A DNA stretch of 64,000 bases from Paracoccus marinaquae (GCF_018860165.1 NZ_JAHKNG010000019.1:1-64000); one strand, 5' to 3'. Counted from the stretch's first letter, positions 7,209 to 16,696 are shown. Program-made: numbers and translations. Notes: a model not told the origin generated them from the letters alone.

Positions 7209-9278
7209 ATGCGACTTCTGCGCGACATGCTGACGGCGGGGCTGATCGCCGCCCTTCCCCTTGCCACGCCGGCCCTGGCCGAGAACCGGGGCGCGATGGC
7301 GCTGGCGCTGTCGGCGGCCGAGACAGGCGACTGGGTGACGGCGCGCGATGCCGCCCTGCGCGCCGGCCCGGTGGCCGAGGCGCTGGTCGGCTGGCAGGCC
7401 CTGCGCGCCGGCCATGGCAGCTTTCAGGACTATCTGGATTTCGCCCGCGCCCGCCCCGACTGGCCCGGCCTCGACCTGCTGCGCCAGCGCGGCGATGCTT
7501 TGCTGCCGCCCGACCTGCCGGCCGATGATGTCCGCGACTGGTTCGGCGACCGTCTGCCCATGACGCTGCGGGCCGAGACCGCCTATCTGAGCGCGTTGCA
7601 GGACGATGCCGCCCGCGCCGAGCGGGAACGGTTCTGGACCGCCACGCCGCTCGACGCGGCCGAGGAGAGCGCTTTTCTTGACGCCTATCCCGACCAACTG
7701 ACCCCGCTGCTGGCCGCCCGTGCCGCCGCGATGCTGGATCAGGGCGAATGGCGTCAGGCCGACCGGCTGCTGGCGAAACTGCCCGAAGCGGATCGGCCGC
7801 TGCTGGCGGCGCGCATCGCGCTGCAGGCCGGGCGCGGTGGCGTGGATGACCTGATCCTTGCCCTGCCCGAAACCACCCGCGCCGATCCCGGCCTGACGCT
7901 GGACCGGTTCCGCTGGCGCGTCCGCGCCAAGCTGCACGAGGGTGCGCGGGACCTGATGCTGGAAACCTCGACCAGTGCCGAGGCGCTGCGGCGGCCGGAC
8001 GAATGGGCGCAGATGCGGGTGGATTACGCGCGCCTCGCCATGCGCAACGGCGACTGGGCCCGGGCCGAGCAACTGGCCACGGCGCATTTCCTGCCCCCCG
8101 ACAGTCGCCACTATGCCGATCTGGAATGGCTGGCCGGATTCGCGGCGCTGAAACAGCAGGCCCCGGACCGGGCGCTGGCGCATTTCCAGCATCTGGAAAC
8201 CGTCGTCGGCAGCGCCATCAGCACGGCGCGGGCGCTCTACTGGCAGGGCCGGGCGCAGGAGGCGCTTGGTGACGAGGCGGCGGCGCGGGCGGCCTTCGCG
8301 CAGGCGGCCGAGAAGCCCGGCGTCTATTACGGCCAGCTTGCCTCGGAAAAGGTCGAGGGCGCGATGTCCCCGGACTATGCCGTGACCGGGCGCGGGACCG
8401 AAACCCTGCCCGACTGGCGCGGCGCGATGCGCGAGAACAGCGTCTTCCAGGTCGGGCTGTGGCTGCTGGCCACCGGCCGCGTGGATGAGGCGCAGCGCTT
8501 CTTCCTGCATCTGTCGGAAACCGCCCCGCCCGAGGATATCGCCCGCATGGCGCGGCTGATGATCGAGGCCGGCGCGCCCTGGCACGGGCTGCGCCTGTCG
8601 AAACGCGCCGCCGACCGGGGCGTGATCTATCCGGCGGCGCATTTCCCGCTGACCGGGCTGGAACAGGCCGATCTGGGCGTGCCGCCCGAACTGGTCATGG
8701 CCATCGCCCGCCAGGAATCCGAGTTCAACCATACCGTCAGCAGTCGCGTCGGTGCGCGCGGGCTGATGCAACTGATGCCGGCCACCGCCGAACAGATGGC
8801 GCGTCAGCTGGGTCTGCCCTATGACCTGCCACGGCTGACCGTCGATCCGGCCTATAACGCCCGGCTGGGCGCGACCTATCTTGGCGGGCTGCGCGACCGC
8901 TTCGGCGCCTCGACGGCGCTGACTGCCTCGGGCTACAATGCGGGACCGGGCCGGCCGGCGCGCTGGCTGCGCGATTTCGGAGACCTGCGCCAGAGTTTCG
9001 ATCCGGTCGAGTGGGTGGAACTGATCCCCTTCGACGAGACCCGCAATTACGTGATGCGGGTGACCGAAGCGGTTCCCATCTACCGCGCCCGCATCCAGGG
9101 CAAGCCCGCGCCCATCGTGCCGACATGGGATCTGACCGGCGGCGGGCTGATGCCCCCGCCCGCGGCGCGGCTGACGCTTGCACTGTCGGGCCGGCCTGCC
9201 GAGAAGCCCTTCATCGGCCCGCGGCTGCCGGCCGGCTGGACCGGGCCGGAAACCGACGCGGCCATCGCCTCGGACTGA
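7209..9278 (+). CDS. Soluble lytic murein transglycosylase
   Basis: A 689-residue periplasmic protein. A signal peptide ends near PALAENRG, a long alpha-helical superhelical region rich in Ala, Arg and Leu follows, and the catalytic SLT domain is C-terminal: MAIARQESEFN with the catalytic Glu, then GARGLMQLMPATA and SGYNAGPGR. This is the Slt70 architecture, cutting peptidoglycan to 1,6-anhydro-muropeptides. I placed the start at the ATG just before the signal peptide rather than at one 14 codons upstream, because an AGGTGGG-like site precedes it. Confidence 0.9.
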   Translation: MRLLRDMLTAGLIAALPLATPALAENRGAMALALSAAETGDWVTARDAALRAGPVAEALVGWQALRAGHGSFQDYLDFARARPDWPGLDLLRQRGDALLPPDLPADDVRDWFGDRLPMTLRAETAYLSALQDDAARAERERFWTATPLDAAEESAFLDAYPDQLTPLLAARAAAMLDQGEWRQADRLLAKLPEADRPLLAARIALQAGRGGVDDLILALPETTRADPGLTLDRFRWRVRAKLHEGARDLMLETSTSAEALRRPDEWAQMRVDYARLAMRNGDWARAEQLATAHFLPPDSRHYADLEWLAGFAALKQQAPDRALAHFQHLETVVGSAISTARALYWQGRAQEALGDEAAARAAFAQAAEKPGVYYGQLASEKVEGAMSPDYAVTGRGTETLPDWRGAMRENSVFQVGLWLLATGRVDEAQRFFLHLSETAPPEDIARMARLMIEAGAPWHGLRLSKRAADRGVIYPAAHFPLTGLEQADLGVPPELVMAIARQESEFNHTVSSRVGARGLMQLMPATAEQMARQLGLPYDLPRLTVDPAYNARLGATYLGGLRDRFGASTALTASGYNAGPGRPARWLRDFGDLRQSFDPVEWVELIPFDETRNYVMRVTEAVPIYRARIQGKPAPIVPTWDLTGGGLMPPPAARLTLALSGRPAEKPFIGPRLPAGWTGPETDAAIASD

Positions 9279-9284
9279 GGGGGA

Positions 9285-10241
9285 TCAGACCGATTTCACC
9301 CGCGCCCGCCACAGGGTGAACAGCCCGGCCGCGACGACGATGACGGTGCCAAGAACGACGTTCGGACGCAGCACCTCACCGAAGATCCCCACCCCCATCA
9401 TGCTGACCCAGACCAGTTGCGTGAAGGCAAAGGGCTGCAGCACCGACGCCTCGGCAAGCTCATAGGCCCGGATCATCAGGTAATGCGAGGTCATGCCGCA
9501 GATGCACAGGCCGGCCATCCAGATCCAGTCCACCGGCGCCAGCCATTCCCAGTCCCAGATGCCGACCAATGTGATCGCCGCGGCACCTGACACCCCGGTC
9601 CAGAAGAAGCTGACGATCGAGGGGTCGTCGCGGGCGACATGCCGCGTCAACAGTCCGTAGAGCGCGAACATCAGCGCCGCAACGAAGGGCAGCAACGCCT
9701 CGATCCGCATCACGCCGCTGCCGGGTTGCAGGATCACGAGGATGCCCGCAAAGCCGATACCGATGGCGGTCCAGCGCCGCCAGCCGACCCTTTCGCCCAG
9801 CACCGGCCCGGACAGGGCGGCGACCAGCAGCGGATAGGCGGCGAAGACCGCATGCGTTTCCACGAGGCCGAGGCGGACGAAAGCCTCGACCATGATCACC
9901 ACCTCGAGCGCGAGGATCGCGCCGCGGACAATCTGGGTGACCGGGCGGCGGGTGCGGATGGCGCGCTTCAGCCCGCCCGGCTGGCGCGCGACCAGAACGA
10001 TCACGAAGGCCGCGAAGATCCAGTAACGGATCATGACCACCAGCACCGGCGGATATGCCTCGCCCAGCACCCGCGAGAACCCGTCCTGCAGCGCGAAGAT
10101 GAACGAGGTCGCGCACATCAGCAGGATCGCAAGCCCGGTGCGATCCTGCAGCGGCGGCCGGGTCTTCGGCGGCAGGGGTGGCGGCGCCGAGGCAGAGGCT
10201 GCCGAGGCGGCATAGGGCTGGTCGGGCAGATCGTCTGGCAT
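9285..10241 (-). CDS. EamA/DMT-family transporter
   Basis: A 318-residue inner-membrane protein with about ten helices as two EamA repeats, preceded by a Pro- and Ala-rich cytoplasmic tail of roughly 35 residues. The second repeat ends with SVLQPFAFTQLVW and VVLGTVIVVAAGLFTLWRAR. The family exports metabolites or drugs; the substrate is unknown. The ATG at 10241 has GAGGAG upstream. It is convergent with the lytic transglycosylase, six bases apart. Confidence 0.88.
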   Translation of the reverse strand: MPDDLPDQPYAASAASASAPPPLPPKTRPPLQDRTGLAILLMCATSFIFALQDGFSRVLGEAYPPVLVVMIRYWIFAAFVIVLVARQPGGLKRAIRTRRPVTQIVRGAILALEVVIMVEAFVRLGLVETHAVFAAYPLLVAALSGPVLGERVGWRRWTAIGIGFAGILVILQPGSGVMRIEALLPFVAALMFALYGLLTRHVARDDPSIVSFFWTGVSGAAAITLVGIWDWEWLAPVDWIWMAGLCICGMTSHYLMIRAYELAEASVLQPFAFTQLVWVSMMGVGIFGEVLRPNVVLGTVIVVAAGLFTLWRARVKSV

Positions 10242-10344
10242 GGCGCGCTCCTCGGATGCCCCGCCCATGCGCCGCGGGCACGGCAAGGTCAAGGACAGCC
10301 GGGCTTGCACCGGCTGCAAGGCTTCGACAGGCGCGAGGCCGGGA

Positions 10345-11133
10345 TCAGTCGCGGGCGCGGATCACCTTGGCGAAGGATTCGAATATCTGCGCGTTGGCAC
10401 AGATCAGGCGCCCCGATTCCAGCGGATCGTCGTCATCGCGGATGCCTTCGACAAAGCCGCCCGCCTCGCGCACCAGCAGGATCCCCGCCGCCACGTCCCA
10501 GGGGTTCAGGCCACGTTCCCAATAGCCCTCGTAGCGGCCGGCCGCGACATAGGCGAGGTCCAGCGAGGCCGCACCGAAGCGGCGGACACCGGCGGTCAGC
10601 GGCATCAACCGCGCCAGATCCTGAATGGTCGCCGGCAGCGGGCCGCGCCCGGCAAAGGGAATTCCGGTCGCGAAGATCGATTCGATCATCTGCCGCCGTC
10701 CCGAGACGCGCAGGCGCTGATCGTTCATGAAGGCGCCGCTGCCCTTCTCGGCGATGAACAGCTCGTCCTTGGCGGCGTCGAAGACGACGGCGGCGACGAT
10801 CTCGCCCTTATGCTCCAGCGCGATGCTGACCGCCCAATGCGGCAGGCCATGCAGGAAGTTGGTGGTGCCATCCAGCGGATCGACGATCCAGCGGCGGGTC
10901 GGATCCTCGCCCGGCTCGGCGCCGGTCTCCTCGCCCAGCCAGCCGTAATTTGGACGGGCGGTGCGCAGGTCTTCCTTGATGATCCGCTCGGCCTCGCGGT
11001 CGGCACGGCTGACAAAATCGCCCGCGCCCTTGACGCTGACCTGCAGGTTCTCGACCTCGCGGAAGTCCTTGACCAGCGCGCGCCCGGCCTTGCGGGCGGC
11101 CTTGATCATGATGTTCAGATTGGCGCTTGCCAT
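10345..11133 (-). CDS. Inositol-monophosphatase family protein
   Basis: A 262-residue metal-dependent phosphatase. Motifs are GEETG (metal site), then WIVDPLDGTTNFLHGLP with the DPLDGT signature, and NPWDVAAGILLVREAGG near the C-terminus. Length fits SuhB or inositol-1-phosphatase. The alphaproteobacterial substrate could be inositol-1-phosphate, or the protein could have an rRNA-processing role as proposed for SuhB. The start MASANLN is chosen because GGAG precedes it at six bases; an upstream in-frame start lacks one. Confidence 0.9.
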   Translation of the reverse strand: MASANLNIMIKAARKAGRALVKDFREVENLQVSVKGAGDFVSRADREAERIIKEDLRTARPNYGWLGEETGAEPGEDPTRRWIVDPLDGTTNFLHGLPHWAVSIALEHKGEIVAAVVFDAAKDELFIAEKGSGAFMNDQRLRVSGRRQMIESIFATGIPFAGRGPLPATIQDLARLMPLTAGVRRFGAASLDLAYVAAGRYEGYWERGLNPWDVAAGILLVREAGGFVEGIRDDDDPLESGRLICANAQIFESFAKVIRARD

Positions 11134-11193
11134 CACACGCTCCGGGTAAAGGGTTGGCGGCGTCATAGGGGGCCGCGCGGCAAATGCCAAGGA

Positions 11194-12108
11194 TCACGCG
11201 GCGGCGCCGCGCAGCATCCGCAGCGGCTCGGTGCGCGCAAGCCGCAGCAGATGCGCCATGTAGGGCTGGCTCAGGTCGGTTTCGCGCACCGCCGCGTACA
11301 GGCGACGCAGCACGCCCTGCCGGCCCAGCGGCAGCATGGCGATCTCGGGATTGGCGGATTCGCGGCGCAGCACCCAGTCGGGCATCACCGCCACCCCGCG
11401 CCCCGAGGCGACCAGCATCAGCGCCACCGCGGTCAGCTCGACCGTGCGGCTTCGGGCAGGTTCGACCCCGGCCGGGGTCAGGAACTGGCTGAACACGTCC
11501 AGCCGGGCGCGGTCCATCGGATAGGTGATCAGCGTCTCGCCGGCCAGATCCCGCGGCTCGGCATAGCCCTTGGCGACCAGCGGATGGCCGGCCGGCACCA
11601 CCAGCGTCGGCGCATAGTCGAACAGCGGCTGATAGGTGACGCCCGGCACATCCTCGGGGTCGGAGGAGATCACCAGATCGACCTCTTCGCGGGCCAGCGC
11701 CGGCAGCGCGCCGAAGGCCAGGCGCTGGCGGATATCGACATCCACCTCGGGCCAGGCGCGGCGGAAGATGTCGAGGACCGGCAGCAGCCAGTCGAAACAG
11801 GCATGGCATTCCATGGCGATATGCAGCCGGCCCACCCGCCCCGCCTCGACGCCCTTGAACTCGGCCTCGGTCGCGGCGACCAGCGGCAGCACCTGCTCGG
11901 CCAGCCGCAGAAGCCGCATGCCCGCCGCCGACAACCGCATCGGCTTGGCCCGGCGCACGAACAGCTCGACCCCGGCCTGTTCCTCCAGCGCCTTGATCTG
12001 GTGCGACAGCGCCGACTGGGTGATGTGCAGAACCTCGGCGGCGCGCGCCAGCCCGCCCTCCTCATGGATCGCCCGGACGGTTCTGAGATGGCGCAGTTCG
12101 AGATGCAT
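11194..12108 (-). CDS. metR: LysR-type methionine regulator MetR
   Basis: A 304-residue LysR regulator: an N-terminal winged helix with ITQSALSHQIKALEEQAG, then an effector domain. It follows E. coli MetR closely along its length, including LFVRRAKPMRLS, MECHACFDWLLPVL, LITYPMDRARLDVF and RLYAAVRE. MetR senses homocysteine and controls methionine genes. It is divergent from metF, the expected target. A TTG five codons upstream is an alternative start; the ATG matches the MetR N-terminus better. No clear ribosome site is visible for either. Confidence 0.9.
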   Translation of the reverse strand: MHLELRHLRTVRAIHEEGGLARAAEVLHITQSALSHQIKALEEQAGVELFVRRAKPMRLSAAGMRLLRLAEQVLPLVAATEAEFKGVEAGRVGRLHIAMECHACFDWLLPVLDIFRRAWPEVDVDIRQRLAFGALPALAREEVDLVISSDPEDVPGVTYQPLFDYAPTLVVPAGHPLVAKGYAEPRDLAGETLITYPMDRARLDVFSQFLTPAGVEPARSRTVELTAVALMLVASGRGVAVMPDWVLRRESANPEIAMLPLGRQGVLRRLYAAVRETDLSQPYMAHLLRLARTEPLRMLRGAAA

Positions 12109-12140
12109 ATGAGAGTGATTCAACTTGATCTTGAAGATTA

Positions 12141-12153
12141 TGAATTTGTCTCA
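12141..12153. promoter_or_regulatory. Possible MetR-binding site in metR-metF spacer
   Basis: TGAATTTGTCTCA differs at one position from the enterobacterial MetR consensus TGAA-N5-TTCA and lies 45 bases before metF. A second inverted pair, ttcaa and ttgaa seven bases apart, lies at 12119-12135. Confidence 0.4.
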
Positions 12154-12198
12154 CAGAGGCATCCGTGGCACAAGAGGCCCGAGCAAAAAGGAATCGCC

Positions 12199-13077
12199 AT
12201 GACCCGCGCCGCGCCGAAAATCAGCTTCGAGTTCTTCCCGCCGAAGACCCTGGATGCTTCGTTCCGGCTATGGGAAACGGCCCGCGCGCTGGCCCCACTT
12301 GCGCCGGATTTCGTCTCGGTCACCTATGGCGCCGGCGGCACCACCCGCAAGCTGACCCATGAGGCGGTGACGACCATCAACCGTCATTACGGCGTGAACG
12401 TGGCCGCCCACCTGACCTGTGTCGAGGCTACCCGCGACGAGACGCTGGAGATCGTGCAGTCCTATGCCGATGCCGGCATCACCGAGATCGTGGCGCTGCG
12501 TGGCGATGCGCCCAAGGGTCAGGACCGTTTCACCCCGCATGCCGACGGTTTCGCCAATTCGGTCGAACTGATCGAGGCGATCGCGGCGCGCGGCGACATG
12601 ACCATCCGCGTCGGCGCCTATCCCGAACCGCATCCCGATTCGACCGGCACCGACGCCGATGTCGCCTGGCTGAAGCGCAAGATCGATGCCGGCGCCAGCA
12701 GCGCGATCACCCAGTTCTTCTTCGAGGCCGAGACCTTCTTCCGCTTCCGCGACAAATGCGCAGCGGCAGGTATCGACGCACCGATCATCCCCGGCATCCT
12801 GCCGATCCAGGGCTGGGCCGGCGCCAAGCGTTTCGCGCAAAGCTGCGGCACACGGATCCCGCAATGGGCCGAGGAAGCCTTTGCTGCGGCCATCCGCGAC
12901 GGCGGCGACCGCGAACGGCTGCTGGCCACCGCGATCTGCACCGAGCTTTGCGACCAGTTGCTTGAGGGCGGCGTCGACAGGCTGCATTTCTACACGCTGA
13001 ACCGCCCGGAAATGACCCGCGATGTCTGTGCGGCGCTTGGCATCCAGCCGACCCGCGAATTCGCCGCGGTCGCCTGA
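12199..13077 (+). CDS. metF: 5,10-methylenetetrahydrofolate reductase
   Basis: A 292-residue FAD-dependent TIM-barrel enzyme reducing methylene-THF to methyl-THF for methionine synthesis. Signatures are SFEFFPPKT at the N-terminus with the catalytic Glu, VSVTYGAGG, LRGDAPKG, ITQFFFEAE and PGILPI. AAGGA precedes the ATG. It is divergent from metR and convergent with the DUF2235 gene. Confidence 0.96.
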   Translation: MTRAAPKISFEFFPPKTLDASFRLWETARALAPLAPDFVSVTYGAGGTTRKLTHEAVTTINRHYGVNVAAHLTCVEATRDETLEIVQSYADAGITEIVALRGDAPKGQDRFTPHADGFANSVELIEAIAARGDMTIRVGAYPEPHPDSTGTDADVAWLKRKIDAGASSAITQFFFEAETFFRFRDKCAAAGIDAPIIPGILPIQGWAGAKRFAQSCGTRIPQWAEEAFAAAIRDGGDRERLLATAICTELCDQLLEGGVDRLHFYTLNRPEMTRDVCAALGIQPTREFAAVA

Positions 13078-13104
13078 TCCGACAAGGTCCGGGCGGCTTT
13101 CGAT

Positions 13105-13122
13105 CCGGCCCCGCAAGGCCGG
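13105..13122. terminator. Hairpin between convergent metF and DUF2235 gene
   Basis: CCGGCC and GGCCGG form a six-pair stem around a six-base loop, abutting the DUF2235 stop codon. No T run follows, so it is only a candidate terminator. Confidence 0.35.
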
Positions 13123-14247
13123 TCAGGCGCCCTCGGGCTCGGCCCCGGTTTCGCCGGCTGACGGGAGCGAGCCGGTGTCCTCGCGGCCGGACCGCCGGCG
13201 AAGATAGCCGCGTCTTGGCCGCTTGCGCTGATCCTCGGGCGCCAGATGGCCGACCAGCAGCGCCGGGCCGTCATAGTCGCGCGGATCGATCCCCGGAGAC
13301 AGCACCTCGGTCTCGTAATGGCCGGCCATCCGCGGGGCGCGGGCCAGAAACGCCTTGCCCCAGCCGCGCCAGTTGCCGACCGACGGCGCCGCCGGGTCGC
13401 AGGGAAATCGTTTGCGCCACCCGTCCGGCAGGGGCAGCCCCACCGATTCGGCGCTTTCCAGTATCCAGACCAAGGGGATATTGGCCAGCGGGCGCGAATC
13501 CTCCCGCCCGCTCAGTTGCCCACCGATATCGGGATGGGTGCCGCGAAACCACATCTGCTCGATGCGCCCGTTGACGCGGTTGTCGTCCCACAGCATCGGT
13601 GCGAAGGCGGCCCGCGTCTCGTCCAGCGCCAGCGCCTGAAACCCGTATTCGACCACCGAAACCAGATGCGCGTCATGAAAGCGGAAATGCGGCTCGGTCA
13701 GCATCCAGACCAGCGGCAGCCGCACGCCCAGGGCCATCACCGTGTCGAAACAGCCAAGCATGCGGATGGTCGCGCCGGGATGGCAGCGCCGGCGCCGGAA
13801 CGCCGACAGGGCCTCTTCGGATCCGCCATTGCGGTAATAGTTCCAGGCCGTGCGGATGTTGCGTTCCGCCGCCGCCTCGGCCCGCAGCAGGCCGATCCGG
13901 CCGATCATGCCGGCCAGGCTGCGCACCGCGAAAGCCCCGCGGGAATAGCCGATCAGATAGATCTGGTCGCCCGCGCGATAGCCCGAGGCCAGCCAGCCAT
14001 AGGCCTCGATGATGCGCCGCTCCAGCACCCCGCCCATGGCCAGTTCCGGCAATGTCCGCCAGCGGTTCCATTGCTGGCCGGTACCGTAATGCACGCGCAG
14101 CCGGGTATCCGCGTCCGGCAGCGTCCGCATCCTGCCGCCCAGAAGCCGGTGAATGCGCCCGATCGAACTGCGCCGCCCCTCGGCAAGCGAGGCGAAGGTG
14201 CCGTCCATAAGCACCACGTGAATCGTACTCGGGCGAATCGTTGACAT
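13123..14247 (-). CDS. DUF2235 (Tle1-like) alpha/beta hydrolase
   Basis: A 374-residue protein with the alpha/beta-hydrolase nucleophile elbow LIGYSRGAFAVRSLAG (Ser102) and a later Asp in MLGCFDTVMALG, typical of DUF2235. The best-known members are the Tle1 phospholipase effectors of type VI secretion; many others are uncharacterised. The C-terminal 40 residues are Arg-rich and low-complexity. No vgr, hcp, immunity or other secretion gene is adjacent, so I do not call it a T6SS effector. Confidence 0.82.
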   Translation of the reverse strand: MSTIRPSTIHVVLMDGTFASLAEGRRSSIGRIHRLLGGRMRTLPDADTRLRVHYGTGQQWNRWRTLPELAMGGVLERRIIEAYGWLASGYRAGDQIYLIGYSRGAFAVRSLAGMIGRIGLLRAEAAAERNIRTAWNYYRNGGSEEALSAFRRRRCHPGATIRMLGCFDTVMALGVRLPLVWMLTEPHFRFHDAHLVSVVEYGFQALALDETRAAFAPMLWDDNRVNGRIEQMWFRGTHPDIGGQLSGREDSRPLANIPLVWILESAESVGLPLPDGWRKRFPCDPAAPSVGNWRGWGKAFLARAPRMAGHYETEVLSPGIDPRDYDGPALLVGHLAPEDQRKRPRRGYLRRRSGREDTGSLPSAGETGAEPEGA

Positions 14248-14281
14248 GGCCCGAGGCTAGCACGGGCTGGTGGCGAAATGG

Positions 14282-15436
14282 TTACCTCAGGGACATGACC
14301 GTCGCATTTGTCATCTGCCCGAAACCGTTGAAACGCGTGTTCGTGACCGTCGAATAGGCCCCGGTGCCATGGAAGACGATGTAATCCCCCTCGGCGATGT
14401 CGCCGGGCAGGCTGATCTCGCCGGGCAGACGATCCAGCGAATCGCAGGTGGGGCCGAAAACCACCCGCCCCGAAGGATCACCCCGGCGCGGCAGCCCTCG
14501 CGGGGTCAGCACCTCGATGCGATCCAGGTTCCCCATGACGGGCAGTTCGGACAGCCCGCCATAGACGCCATCATTCAGGAACACGGCGCCGCCATCACGC
14601 AGCGCCTTGACCCGGGTGATCAGCGAGAAGGCATCGGCGCACATCCCCCGGCCCGGTTCGCAGACCAGCGCGGGGGCATCGTCGCCAAAGCTGCGGGCCA
14701 GCGCGTCGCCGATCCTGCCGAAGATCGCCGACAGATCGGGCTCGACCCCGGCAACACGATGCGAGGGGAAACCGCCACCGACATTCAGACGCCGCGCGCG
14801 CACACCGGCCCGGTCGCAGATCTCGCGGGCGACCGTGATATAGCTGGCCCAGGCGGCCGGATCGGCGCATTGCGTGCCCGGATGGAAGGTCAGCGAGGGA
14901 ACATAGCCCCGCCCGGCCACCCGCGCGAGCAGTTCGGCCGCAAGCTCGGGCGTGGCGCCGAACTTCGAGCCGAAGTCATAGGCGGCCCCCAGTACCGGCA
15001 GCTTGAAGCGCGGCGAGATTTCGACGCCCTCGCCACCGATTTCGGTCGGCACCAGGTCAAACAGCTTCTCCATCTCGCTGCGGCTGTCCACCGACCAGGC
15101 CCTGACCCCGGCCTCGACCGCATGCGCGATCTCGGGCCGGGCGCGGACCGGGTTGTGATAGTGGCGAGCGGCACCCGGCGCGATCCGTCCGATCAGATCG
15201 ATCTCCCAGGGTGAGGCAACGTCGAACCCGGTGATGCCCGCCGTCACGAGGTTCTGGATGAGGGCCTCGTCCGGGTTGGCTTTCACCGCATAGGTGACCA
15301 GCCCCGGAAAACCGGCGAGGAACTGCCGCGCCTTGTCCTGCAGCATTGCCGGCGCGAAGGCCATCACCGGATGATCGGGTTGCAACCGGCGGATCAGGTC
15401 GGCCGGATTGTCCCAGACGGTCTTGCTGTGCTGCAT
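14282..15436 (-). CDS. Type III PLP-dependent decarboxylase (ornithine/lysine decarboxylase-like)
   Basis: A 384-residue fold-type III enzyme. The PLP lysine is K52 in VTYAVKANPDEAL. HPGTQC, LNVGGGFP, CEPGRGMC and FGPTCDSLDRL match eukaryote-type ornithine decarboxylases, the last carrying the catalytic Cys at the dimer interface. Product is probably putrescine or cadaverine. AAAGGA precedes the chosen ATG; a long upstream in-frame extension has no ribosome site and overlaps the divergent regulator. The adjacent Lrp-type gene is its likely regulator. Confidence 0.88.
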   Translation of the reverse strand: MQHSKTVWDNPADLIRRLQPDHPVMAFAPAMLQDKARQFLAGFPGLVTYAVKANPDEALIQNLVTAGITGFDVASPWEIDLIGRIAPGAARHYHNPVRARPEIAHAVEAGVRAWSVDSRSEMEKLFDLVPTEIGGEGVEISPRFKLPVLGAAYDFGSKFGATPELAAELLARVAGRGYVPSLTFHPGTQCADPAAWASYITVAREICDRAGVRARRLNVGGGFPSHRVAGVEPDLSAIFGRIGDALARSFGDDAPALVCEPGRGMCADAFSLITRVKALRDGGAVFLNDGVYGGLSELPVMGNLDRIEVLTPRGLPRRGDPSGRVVFGPTCDSLDRLPGEISLPGDIAEGDYIVFHGTGAYSTVTNTRFNGFGQMTNATVMSLR

Positions 15437-15607
15437 CGGCTGTCCTTTCGCGCGTTCAGGGGGGCCGGACCGAAAGACGCGGCGCCTACCTTCAGGATGG
15501 CGCCGTTCCACACCCAATTCACCGATGAAAAAGATAGAATTGCGGTTCATATTGGTTATTATGACGAAGAGAGACGACGAATTGACGAAACGCGACGGAA
15601 AGCACCC

Positions 15608-16039
15608 ATGGACGATCTGGACCGGAACATCCTCGCCCTTCTGTCTCAGGACGCGCGGATGTCCGTCGCCGTGCTGTCGCGCCGGCTGAAGGTCGCCCGC
15701 TCGACCCTGCAGGCGCGGCTTGAGCGGCTGGAGACCTCGGGCGTGATCGCCGGCTATACGCTGCGGCTGGGGGAACAGGGACGGATCGCGCATATCCGGG
15801 CGACGGTACTGTTGACGATCGAACCGCGCAGCCAGGCCGGCATCCTTGCGCGGCTGAAGGCCATGGCGCAGGTGGAACGCATCCACACCACCAGCGGCCG
15901 GGTCGATTTTCTGCTGCAACTGGCAACCAGATCGACCGCGGAACTGGACGACACGCTGGACCGGATCGGCGGGATCGAGGGGGTGCGATCCTCGGAAAGC
16001 CTGATCCATCTGTCCACCAAGCTGGACCGCGCCGTCTGA
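15608..16039 (+). CDS. Lrp/AsnC-family transcriptional regulator
   Basis: A 143-residue regulator: an N-terminal helix-turn-helix (LDRNILALLSQDARMSVAVL, then LKVARSTLQARLERLE) and a C-terminal RAM/AsnC ligand-binding domain (HTTSGRVDFLLQLATRS). It is divergent from the decarboxylase with a 170-bp spacer containing short GACGA/GACGG repeats, so it probably senses an amino acid and controls that gene and itself. GGAAAG precedes the start. Confidence 0.9.
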   Translation: MDDLDRNILALLSQDARMSVAVLSRRLKVARSTLQARLERLETSGVIAGYTLRLGEQGRIAHIRATVLLTIEPRSQAGILARLKAMAQVERIHTTSGRVDFLLQLATRSTAELDDTLDRIGGIEGVRSSESLIHLSTKLDRAV

Positions 16040-16042
16040 CCG

Positions 16043-16696
16043 CTATCGGCGCAGGTCGAACAGACCGACGAAATCCTGCGCCGCCACCGCGTCTCCGGTC
16101 AGCGAGATCACCCCGTCCGCCGCCAGCGCCGCGATCGGTGCCGGGCCGTAAACCGCCCGGGCCAGCGCGTTTCCGTCGCCCTCCAGCACGAAAGGCGCCT
16201 CGATCTCGTAGGCCGTCTCGACCCGCAGGATGCCATCGCTGCCCAGCCGCTGGATGAAACCGTCATTGCCGGAACGGAACCCGGCCACGGCGATCTGCCC
16301 CCGCGCCGCACCGGGATCGATCATCGCGGTCATCGAGATCATCAGCGCGGTCGGGCTGATAAAGCGGCGCGGATCATGGCCCGGATGCTGCGCGCCCCAT
16401 CGGCACATGGCCTGCAGCACCGGCATCAGCCCGCGCCCCGAGGCGGTCAGTGCATAGGCCCCCAGATCGGGCAACTGCAGCACGACCCCCTCGGCGATCA
16501 GGTGCCGCAGCCTTTGCGTCAGCACGCCCGCCGTGATCCCCGGCAGGCCGCTGCGGATCGCCTGAAAGCGCCGGGGCGCAAACATCAGTTCACGCACCAC
16601 CAGAAGCGCCCAACGGTCGCCGATGACGTTCAGGGCATGCGCCCCAAGGCATCCCTCGTCATAGCGGAGTCGCGTCTTTTCGCCGGTTTCAGTCAT
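16043..16696 (-). CDS. HxlR-family transcriptional regulator
   Basis: A 217-residue regulator. The N-terminal winged helix of HxlR type has IGDRWALLVVRELMFAPRRF and GITAGVLTQRLRHLIAEGVV. A C-terminal extension of about 100 residues, longer than in minimal HxlR proteins, may be a ligand-binding domain. It ends three bases from the convergent Lrp gene and is divergent from the DUF1428-VOC-GST-GST operon, its likely target. Members usually respond to reactive electrophiles or oxidants. Confidence 0.88.
   Translation of the reverse strand: MTETGEKTRLRYDEGCLGAHALNVIGDRWALLVVRELMFAPRRFQAIRSGLPGITAGVLTQRLRHLIAEGVVLQLPDLGAYALTASGRGLMPVLQAMCRWGAQHPGHDPRRFISPTALMISMTAMIDPGAARGQIAVAGFRSGNDGFIQRLGSDGILRVETAYEIEAPFVLEGDGNALARAVYGPAPIAALAADGVISLTGDAVAAQDFVGLFDLRR

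Noticed and set aside
10240-13077. 945-codon open frame whose 3' end is metF
   Set aside because: Only the last 292 codons are metF. The rest is antisense to the IMPase and metR genes and reads as His/Gln/Arg-rich sequence typical of GC-rich shadow frames.
13123-14247. T6SS phospholipase effector
   Set aside because: No secretion, adaptor or immunity genes are adjacent.
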